The notes below the pieces were generated by a model. The model saw only the letters and a list, made by a program, of their open reading frames with translations. It searched no databases and had not been told where the DNA came from. Below are positions 57,843 through 64,000 of a stretch of 64,000 nt of DNA, in pieces (position 1 is the first letter of the stretch; the number at the start of each line of letters is the position of its first letter). Position numbers and translations under genes: made by a program. Origin of the DNA: Micromonospora sp. LH3U1 (GTDB lineage: Bacteria > Actinomycetota > Actinomycetes > Mycobacteriales > Micromonosporaceae); the NCBI RefSeq assembly GCF_028475105.1, contig NZ_CP116936.1:6571501-6635500 (forward strand), given 5' to 3'.

Positions 57843-58610
57843 GTGCTCAAACCCACGGCGGTACGACGTGACCTGCGGCTACGGCCTGTCCGCCCGGCCG
57901 GCTGGTGGTTCGACGCGCTGCTACTGGTCGGGTTGGTCGGGTTGACGGTGGCGCTCGCCGCCGACCAGCTCTTCGGCCTGGACCGGGCCGTCGCCGACTG
58001 GGCCGACGGGCACCGACCGACGGTCGCCTACTGGGTGGCCCGGGTGTTCAACCTGCTCGGCCAGGGCACCCCGCTGACCTTGATCGCCGCCGGGCTGGGC
58101 GTGTGGCTGGCCGTCCGGCTGCGGTCGGTGCGGCCGATCCTGCCGCCGGTGGTCGGGTTCGTGCTGACCTACCTGACGATCGGTCCGCTCAAGGTCTGGA
58201 CGGCCCGGGCGGCACCGAGCGCCAGCGTCAAGGAGCCGTTCCTGACGCCCGAGCAGACCCTGCCGCTGTTCCACGACGACCTGCCGGTCCGGTTCGCCCA
58301 GTCCTACCCGTCGGGGCACGTCGCCAACGCCATCGTCTGGTACGGGGTCATCGCGCTCCTCCTCGCCCCGCTGGCCCGCAGCTTCGGCCGGCAACTGCCC
58401 GCCCGACTCGTCACCGTGATCCGCATCGTGCCGCCGCTGGTCGTCCTCACCACCACCACCTACCTGGGCTGGCACTGGCTGACCGACTCGGTGGCCGGGC
58501 TACTGCTCGGGCTGCTCCTGGACCGGCTGCTGCACCGGGCGCCCTGGGACGGCCTGCCGCTCCCCGGTCGGCTACGCGAGTGGGACCGGCCGTTCACCTC
58601 GTACCCCTAG
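57843..58610 (+). CDS. PAP2-family membrane phosphatase
   Basis: A 255-residue membrane protein of six helices with the PAP2 motifs: KVWTARAAPSA (KxxxxxRP-like, here K-x5-R followed by A instead of P), SYPSGHVANAIVWYGVIA (PSGH) and TTYLGWHWLTDSVAGLLLG (R/G-x5-H-x3-D). The family removes phosphate from lipid or prenyl phosphates such as undecaprenyl pyrophosphate. GTG 57843 is leaderless-type, 6 nt after TAGCGT. Confidence 0.88.
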   Translation: MLKPTAVRRDLRLRPVRPAGWWFDALLLVGLVGLTVALAADQLFGLDRAVADWADGHRPTVAYWVARVFNLLGQGTPLTLIAAGLGVWLAVRLRSVRPILPPVVGFVLTYLTIGPLKVWTARAAPSASVKEPFLTPEQTLPLFHDDLPVRFAQSYPSGHVANAIVWYGVIALLLAPLARSFGRQLPARLVTVIRIVPPLVVLTTTTYLGWHWLTDSVAGLLLGLLLDRLLHRAPWDGLPLPGRLREWDRPFTSYP

Positions 58611-58621
58611 GGTTTCGGCCC

Positions 58622-59857
58622 GTGGATCAACTGGCGCGGCGGCTCGGCGTACCCGATGCGGTTGTCATCGGGTTGGGCTCGATGCTCGGCGCGGGCGTCT
58701 TCGTGGTCTTCGGGCCTGCCGCGGCGGAGGCCGGCGGCGCCGGTCTGCTACCCGCGCTGGTGCTGGCCGGTCTCATCGCCTTCTGCAACGCCACCAGCTC
58801 GGCGCGGCTGGCGGCCCGCTACCCGGAGTCCGGCGGCACCTACGTCTATGGCCGCGAACGCCTCGGGCCGTTCGCCGGGTTCCTGGCCGGCTGGGGCTTT
58901 GTCGTCGGCAAGACCGCGAGCTGCGCGGCGATGGCGTTGACCATCGGGGCGTACCTGTGGCCGGGACAGGCCCGGCTGGTCGCGGTCGGCGCGGTGCTCG
59001 CCGTGACCGCCGTGAACCTGCGCGGCATCGGCAAGACGGCCACCGTGACCAGGGCACTGGTCGCGCTTGTGCTCGTGGTGCTGGCTCTGGTCGCGGTCGT
59101 CGGCGTGGCGGGCGGGCCGGTGCACCTGGATCGGCTGACCGACCCCGGCGGCTCCGCCCGGGGCGTGCTCACCGCGGCCGGGCTGCTCTTCTTCGCCTTC
59201 GCCGGGTACGCCCGGATCGCCACGCTCGGCGAGGAGGTTCGCGACCCGCAGCGGACCATCCCCCGGGCGGTGCCGCTGGCGCTCGGGGTGGTGCTCGTGA
59301 TCTACCTGGTGCTGGCCGTGATCACACTCGGCGTGCTCGGCGCCGACCGGCTGGCCGGTTCCGCCGCGCCCCTGGTCGACGTGGTGACCACCGCCGGGCT
59401 GCCCGGCCTGGCCTGGGTGGTCCGCGCCGGGGCCACGATCGCCGTCATCGGTGTGCTGCTGTCCCTGGTCGCCGGAGTCGGCCGCACCACGCTCGCGATG
59501 GCCCGCCGCCGCGACCTGCCCGGTGCGCTCGCCGCCGTGCACCCGGTACACCAGGTGCCACACCGCGCCGAGCTGGCCGTTGCCGCCGTGGTGATCCTGG
59601 TGGTGCTGCTCGGCGACGTGCGGAACGCGATCGGCTTCTCCAGCTGCACGGTGCTCGTCTACTACGCGATCACCAACGCGGCGGCGCTCACCCTGGGCCG
59701 GGACCCGGACCGGCGGTTGCCGGTCCGGGTGCTCGCCGGTCTCGGGCTCTTCGGTTGTCTGCTGCTGGCGGTCAACCTGCCGCTGGGCAGCGTCCTCGCC
59801 GGCTTTGGTGTGCTCGCCGTCGGCGCCGCCTTCTACGCCCTGCGGGCTCGCCGCTGA
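58622..59857 (+). CDS. APC-superfamily amino acid permease
   Basis: A 411-residue transporter with about twelve helices: DAVVIGLGSMLGAGVFVVFGPAAAEAG (GxGxG-like unwound helix 1), SARLAARYPESGGTYVYGRERLGPFAGFLAGWGFVVGKTASCAAMAL, LLFFAFAGYARIATLGEEVRDPQRTIPRAVPLALG (helix 6 and following signature EEVRDPxRTIPRA). Probably takes up an amino acid or amine. It is a little shorter than typical (450-500 aa). GTG 58622 lies 8 nt after TAGGGT, which overlaps the PAP2 stop. Confidence 0.88.
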   Translation: MDQLARRLGVPDAVVIGLGSMLGAGVFVVFGPAAAEAGGAGLLPALVLAGLIAFCNATSSARLAARYPESGGTYVYGRERLGPFAGFLAGWGFVVGKTASCAAMALTIGAYLWPGQARLVAVGAVLAVTAVNLRGIGKTATVTRALVALVLVVLALVAVVGVAGGPVHLDRLTDPGGSARGVLTAAGLLFFAFAGYARIATLGEEVRDPQRTIPRAVPLALGVVLVIYLVLAVITLGVLGADRLAGSAAPLVDVVTTAGLPGLAWVVRAGATIAVIGVLLSLVAGVGRTTLAMARRRDLPGALAAVHPVHQVPHRAELAVAAVVILVVLLGDVRNAIGFSSCTVLVYYAITNAAALTLGRDPDRRLPVRVLAGLGLFGCLLLAVNLPLGSVLAGFGVLAVGAAFYALRARR

Positions 59858-59876
59858 CCCGGGCAGGCGGCCGGAG

Positions 59877-60662
59877 TCAGCGACTCAGCCGCTGGTATCG
59901 ACGAACCGCCAGCGGAGCGAACGTCGCGATCAGGAGCACCGGCCACACCACCGCCAACAGCATCGCGTGCTCCGCCGGCCAGGAGTCGCCACTCAGGCCC
60001 GGATTGCCGAACAGCTCGCGGATTGCCGCGACGGTGGCCGACAGCGGGTTCCACTCTGAGATCGCACCGATGACCGGCGGCATGAGCTCAGGCGACACGA
60101 AGACATTGGAGATCGCGGTGAGCGGAAACGCCGCCGGGAAGACGATGACGCCGACGGTGTCCGGGTTGCGGACCAGCAGCGCCAGGTAGATCCCCATCCA
60201 GGTGATCGCGACTCGCAGCAGCAGGAGGAGCCCGACGGCGAGCAACGCTTTCCCCACACCATGTCGCCACTGCCACCCGACGAGCAGGCCACAGACCAAC
60301 AGGGTGGACATCTCCAGCAGGGCGCGGAGCAGGTCGGCGGCACTGCGGCCGGTCATCAGGGCGGACCGGGCCATCGGCATCGACCGGAACCGGTCGACGA
60401 CACCTCGGCTGAGATCCAGCGCCACGCCGGTCGCGGTGGCGCCAAGGCCGTACAGCATCGTCATCACGAAGACCCCGGGCAGCAGGAACTCCCGATAGTT
60501 GCCGCCACCCGGCACCTGCATGCCACTGCCGAACACGTACCCGAAGACCAGGACGAACATGATCGGCAGGGAGAAGTAGAGGATCACCTCCTCCGGCTGG
60601 CGGACGACATGGATCATGTTGCGCCTGGTCATCGTCCAACCGTCGGCTACCGCAGTGGTCAT
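59877..60662 (-). CDS. ABC-2 transporter permease, DrrB type
   Basis: A 261-residue membrane protein with six helices: VILYFSLPIMFVLVFGYVFGSGM, LLPGVFVMTMLYGLGATATGVALDLSRGVVDRFRSMPMARSALM (DrrB family signature), LLVCGLLVGWQWRHG, LLLLLRVAITWMGIYLAL, VFPAAFPLTAISNVFVSPELMP, ending in AVRRYQRLSR. The family exports drugs or natural products. Its ATG (60662) overlaps the ATPase stop by 4 nt. Confidence 0.9.
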   Translation of the reverse strand: MTTAVADGWTMTRRNMIHVVRQPEEVILYFSLPIMFVLVFGYVFGSGMQVPGGGNYREFLLPGVFVMTMLYGLGATATGVALDLSRGVVDRFRSMPMARSALMTGRSAADLLRALLEMSTLLVCGLLVGWQWRHGVGKALLAVGLLLLLRVAITWMGIYLALLVRNPDTVGVIVFPAAFPLTAISNVFVSPELMPPVIGAISEWNPLSATVAAIRELFGNPGLSGDSWPAEHAMLLAVVWPVLLIATFAPLAVRRYQRLSR

Positions 60663-61648
60663 GCCACGGCCGCCTTTCGTCCGGCGCCAACGGGTCCGCG
60701 GGCTTCGTCTGACCGATGCCCGGTCAGGTGCAGGAACGCCTCGTCCAACGTGGCGCGCCGCAGGCCGATGTCCTCGACCGCGATCCCCGCGTCGTCCAAC
60801 GCCCGCACGACGTCGACCAGCCCGGCCACCCGGTCGGCCACCGGGACGCTGAGTCGCCGAACCTCCGGATCGCGCGTGGGCTCCACGCCGCAGACCGATG
60901 CGACGATGCGGACAGCCTGGGTCAGGTCGGCCGCGTCGCGCACCACCACCTCGATCCGGTCACCGCCGGTCATCGACTTCAGCTCGTCCGGTGAGCCCTC
61001 GGCCACCACCCGCCCGGAGTCGATCACCGAGATCCGGTTCGCGAGCTGATCAGCTTCCTCCAGGTACTGCGTGGTGAGCAGTACCGTGGTCCCGTCCGCA
61101 ACCAGGGTGCGAACCAGGTCCCACACCTGGTTGCGGCTGCGCGGGTCCAGGCCGGTCGTCGGCTCGTCGAGGAAGAGCACGCGCGGTGTACGGATCAGGC
61201 TGGCGGCGAGATCCAGCCGACGGCGCATACCACCCGAATACTCACCGGCGGACCGACTCGCCGCCTCGTCGAGGCCGAACCGTTCCAGCAGCTCCCCGGC
61301 TCGTTGGCGGGCTGCCCGTCGGCCGAGCCGGAACAGCCGGCCGAACAACTCCAGGTTCTGCCGGCCACTGAGGGTCTCGTCGATCGCGGCGTACTGCCCG
61401 GTCAGCCCGATCCGGGCACGCACCTCGTGCGGCTGACGCAGCACGTCGAACCCCGCCACGGTCGCCCTGCCGGTGTCGAAGCGCAGCAGCGTGGCAAGGA
61501 TCCGTACGGCCGTCGTCTTCCCGGCGCCGTTCGGTCCCAGCAGTCCATACACCGTGCCGGTCGGCACGGCCAGGTCAAACGTGTCCAGCGCGCGGGTTGG
61601 GCCGTACCGTTTGCCCAGACCCTCGGTGACCACCTCGAATGTCGTCAT
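60659..61648 (-). CDS. ABC transporter ATP-binding protein, DrrA type
   Basis: A 329-residue ATPase: VTEGLGKRYGPTRALDTFDLAV, Walker A GPNGAGKTTAVRILATLLRFD, the DrrA-type Q-loop IGLTGQYAAIDETLSGRQNLELFGRL, signature YSGGMRRRLDLAASL, Walker B VLFLDEPTTGLDPRSRNQVW, and the H-loop variant LLTTQYLEEADQLA (Q in place of H, as in DrrA-like proteins). A C-terminal domain typical of drug exporters follows. First gene of the pair, downstream of the regulator. Confidence 0.92.
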   Translation of the reverse strand: MTTFEVVTEGLGKRYGPTRALDTFDLAVPTGTVYGLLGPNGAGKTTAVRILATLLRFDTGRATVAGFDVLRQPHEVRARIGLTGQYAAIDETLSGRQNLELFGRLFRLGRRAARQRAGELLERFGLDEAASRSAGEYSGGMRRRLDLAASLIRTPRVLFLDEPTTGLDPRSRNQVWDLVRTLVADGTTVLLTTQYLEEADQLANRISVIDSGRVVAEGSPDELKSMTGGDRIEVVVRDAADLTQAVRIVASVCGVEPTRDPEVRRLSVPVADRVAGLVDVVRALDDAGIAVEDIGLRRATLDEAFLHLTGHRSDEARGPVGAGRKAAVA

Positions 61649-61678
61649 GCCCCCACGGTGGCCTGGGGCGCTGACGGC

Positions 61679-64000
61679 TCACGCACCGTCCGCTGACGGC
61701 GGCGCGCCAGGCCCGGCTTTCTCCGCTTCGGTGATCTGCTCGAGGACGAGCATGATCTCCGAACGCGTGGCCTCGCCGACATACCAGCCGGTGAGCCCGC
61801 CGGTCAACGCCTCCTCGGAGAGCCGTCTCGCCTCGACGAGATCTCCGCGCAGCCGTGCCACCTGGGCGAGGCCGAGCCGGGCGCCGGCGACGAACTCCGG
61901 CGCGCCGCTGCGCTGCGCGAGGAGCAGCGCAGCGGCGAAATCATCGCGCGCCCCGGCGAGGTGACCGGCGCGTAGCCTGATCTCGCCCCGGGTACGCAGC
62001 ATGTCGGCCTGGTCGACGGCCGATCCGAGTTCCTCGGCCAATCCCATGGCCTGATCCATGTGGGCGCTCGCCGCCTCCGGGTCCCCCTGCCAGGCGGTGA
62101 GTTCACCGAGCGCGCCGAGTGTGATCATGGAACCCCACCGGTCCCCGGCGCTTCGGAAGCCGTCCAGCGCGGTGACCAACGCGGCGTTGGCCCGATCCCA
62201 CCGGCCACTCCACATCTGCGCCGAGCCGCTTCCCATCGCGCCCAGCGCGTTGATCCAGACGTCCGGGCCGACCAGCCGGCGCAGCTCCAGCATCAGCTCG
62301 TCGACGTGCTCGGCTCCGCCGGACGGCGGCCCGGTCGAGATGCCCGACAGATACAGCAGGAACGGTTGTCGAGGCGGCCGGTCGAGGCTGCGGATCACGG
62401 AACCCTGCGTGCCGAGAGACGGCAGGTGGCCGGAACCAGCGAGCGAGGCGTTGTAGACGCAGAGCGCGAACTCCTCGACGAGGCCCGGCGGCGCTTCGGA
62501 GCCGAGCACGTCGAGGACGTCGGCGGCGAACCGGGCCCCTTCCCCGCGCATGCCGCGCAGCCACCAGTAGAACGACAGGGCCGCGACCATCTCGGCAGCT
62601 TCGGACCCGTCACCCGCCGCGGTGGCACGGCGCAGCGCCGCATGCAGGTTGTCCCGCTCAGCGTCGAGCCGTCGTAACCAGTGCAGCTGCTCCGCTCGCC
62701 GAAGGTGATCGCTGGCGGTCCAGGCGAACTCCAGGAAGTACGCCGCGTGAGCGCGGCGCAGTTGGTCGGCCTCGCCAGCCTCGGCGAGACGTTCGGCGGC
62801 GAAGGCACGCACCGTTTCGAGCATCCGGTATCGGCCGCCACTCATCTCCACGAAGGACTTGTCGACCAGACCGGTCAGCGCGTCGACGAACTCGGCGGTG
62901 GGCAGACCGGAGACTCGCCCGGCCGCCTCCAGCGTGGCACCGCCGGCGAAGACGGTCAGCCGGCGGGCCAGCCGCCGTTCGGTGTCGTCGAGCAGATCCC
63001 AACTCCACTCGACCACGGCCCGGAGTGTGCGGTGTCGCGGTGACGAGGCCCGGCTGCCCACCGAGAGCAGCCGGAACCGATCGTCGAGACGGGCGGCCAC
63101 CTCGGCGACGGGCAGCGCCCGCAGTCGCGCGGCGGCCAGCTCGATCGCCAGCGGAAGGCCGTCGAGGCTACGACAGATCCGCAGCACCACCTCGACGTTG
63201 GCCGACGTGACGGTGAAGTCGGGCGCGACATCGGCGGCCCGCTGGGCGAACAGCCTGACTGCGGCGTAATCGTCGACGTCCAGCGCCGGCGCGTCGGGCG
63301 GCGGCAGGGTGAGCCCGGACAGCGGGCACAACGCCTCACCGGCCAGCCCGAGCGGCTCGCGACTCGTGGCCAGGACGCGCAGCGCCGGGCACGCGCTCAG
63401 CAGCCGTCCGGTCAGCCGGGCCGCGTGGGCGATGACATGCTCGCAGTTGTCGAGCACGAGCAGCAGCCGCCGCTCGGCCAACGCCTCGACCAGCCGGTCG
63501 GTTGGATGGCGGCCCGGCTCGGCCGGGGCGCGCAGGCCCGCATCGCGCAGGCCGAGAGCGCTCAGCACCGCCTGCGGTACGTCCGCACCGTCGGCCAGCC
63601 CGGCCAGCTCGACGAAGCGCACCTCGCCGTCGAGACGGCCCGCGGCCTCGATCGCCAACCGCGTCTTGCCCGCTCCTCCGGGGCCGGTGAGGGTGATCAG
63701 CCTTCGCTCACCGAGCAACTCCCCAACGCGCTCGAGTTCCGCCTCCCGCCCGACGAAGGTCGTGAGCTGGCTCGGCAGTGCCTGCTCGGCCGCCGCGCGT
63801 TCCTCACCGCGCAGCACCGCCAGGTGAATCGCGGCCAGCGCGGCCGACGGGTCGACGCCGAGATGTTCGGCCAGCGTGCGCCGGGCGTCCTCGAACTCGG
63901 CCAGTGCTTCGGCCGGCCGGCCCAGGGCGGAAAGGGCCCGCATGAGTTGGCCCCGCGACCGCTCCCGCAACGGATGCGCGACGACCAACTCACGTAGCTC
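61679..64000 (-). CDS. AfsR/SARP-type regulator with NB-ARC and TPR regions (partial, runs off right edge)
   Basis: 773 residues are visible and the N-terminal DNA-binding domain is outside the window. The visible part starts inside the bacterial transcriptional activation domain (VVAHPLRERSRGQLMRALSALGRPAEALAEFEDARRTLAEHLGVDPSAALAAIH). The NTPase follows: Walker A LTGPGGAGKTRLAIEAAG near residue 108, Walker B-like RLLLVLDNCEHVI, VLATSREPLGLAGE and GLPLAIELAAARLRAL. Then a winged-helix segment and a TPR-rich C-terminal half. Such proteins activate secondary-metabolite or transporter genes. It lies 30 bp upstream of the DrrAB-type genes on the same strand, so it probably controls them. Confidence 0.9.
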   Translation of the reverse strand, partial: ELRELVVAHPLRERSRGQLMRALSALGRPAEALAEFEDARRTLAEHLGVDPSAALAAIHLAVLRGEERAAAEQALPSQLTTFVGREAELERVGELLGERRLITLTGPGGAGKTRLAIEAAGRLDGEVRFVELAGLADGADVPQAVLSALGLRDAGLRAPAEPGRHPTDRLVEALAERRLLLVLDNCEHVIAHAARLTGRLLSACPALRVLATSREPLGLAGEALCPLSGLTLPPPDAPALDVDDYAAVRLFAQRAADVAPDFTVTSANVEVVLRICRSLDGLPLAIELAAARLRALPVAEVAARLDDRFRLLSVGSRASSPRHRTLRAVVEWSWDLLDDTERRLARRLTVFAGGATLEAAGRVSGLPTAEFVDALTGLVDKSFVEMSGGRYRMLETVRAFAAERLAEAGEADQLRRAHAAYFLEFAWTASDHLRRAEQLHWLRRLDAERDNLHAALRRATAAGDGSEAAEMVAALSFYWWLRGMRGEGARFAADVLDVLGSEAPPGLVEEFALCVYNASLAGSGHLPSLGTQGSVIRSLDRPPRQPFLLYLSGISTGPPSGGAEHVDELMLELRRLVGPDVWINALGAMGSGSAQMWSGRWDRANAALVTALDGFRSAGDRWGSMITLGALGELTAWQGDPEAASAHMDQAMGLAEELGSAVDQADMLRTRGEIRLRAGHLAGARDDFAAALLLAQRSGAPEFVAGARLGLAQVARLRGDLVEARRLSEEALTGGLTGWYVGEATRSEIMLVLEQITEAEKAGPGAPPSADGA

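Overview
The window is chromosomal DNA of a very GC-rich actinomycete, most likely Micromonosporaceae (Micromonospora or a close relative). The evidence is strong G/C third-position bias, dense coding, and GTG/TTG starts. Many genes have an ATG/GTG about 6-8 nt after a TAnnnT-type -10 box and no Shine-Dalgarno (leaderless starts). The gene families are also typical: conservon, DUF3263, DUF4031, DUF4032, an orphan GroES-like protein, and CIRCE-controlled groEL. I see no tRNA, rRNA, CRISPR array, insertion sequence or prophage.

Layout. 0-8 kb: partial PPK2, an ECF41-like sigma factor, a DUF402 protein, a DinG-type helicase, an AI-2E-type permease, an orphan GroES-like protein, a 55-aa membrane peptide followed by a 4 x 19 bp repeat, and a PrsW-type membrane protease. 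8-19.8 kb: a SAM-IV riboswitch and class V aminotransferase, a FUSC-like membrane protein, an HD hydrolase, DUF4031, a GlcD-type oxidase, a lipoprotein, GlpD, a polytopic membrane subtilisin, a tandem GNAT and a small acidic protein. 19.8-31 kb: groEL with two CIRCE operators, a membrane protein, a cold-shock protein, GNATs, a PaaN-like dehydrogenase, threonine synthase behind a SAM-I riboswitch, a divergent DMT exporter/ArsR pair and DoxX.

31-33 kb is an accessory-looking patch: a GntR regulator facing two coupled tiny genes across a promoter-embedded palindrome, a DUF4232 lipoprotein and a palindromic repeat element. 33-36.5 kb holds an extracellular hydrolase fused to an ABC ATPase plus its permease. 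36.9-45.1 kb is the signalling core: a sensor-only membrane protein, then a complete conservon (NIT/HATPase kinase, roadblock, DUF742, Ras-like GTPase) with overlapping genes, a hypothetical protein and a two-domain Cdc48-like AAA+ ATPase. 45-50 kb: a secreted beta-propeller, a GNAT, and an operon of membrane-surface proteins (coiled-coil/YtxH-like, holin-X, DUF3618) ending in a PP2C-like phosphatase.

50-56.5 kb: an ABC exporter behind a repeated operator, then an amino-sugar cluster (DeoR regulator, divergent SIS-ROK-nagA operon). The SIS-ROK junction carries four 59-bp repeats that keep a GTGA stop/start overlap at every copy. 56.5-64 kb: a DUF4032 kinase-like protein, PAP2 phosphatase, APC permease, DrrAB-type transporter and a partial AfsR/SARP-type regulator at the right edge.

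The observations I rate highest are the GTGA relay array, the conservon with its extra sensor and AAA+ neighbour, the hydrolase-ABC fusion, and two different SAM riboswitch classes about 20 kb apart. All family calls are from visible motifs, and no database search was run.
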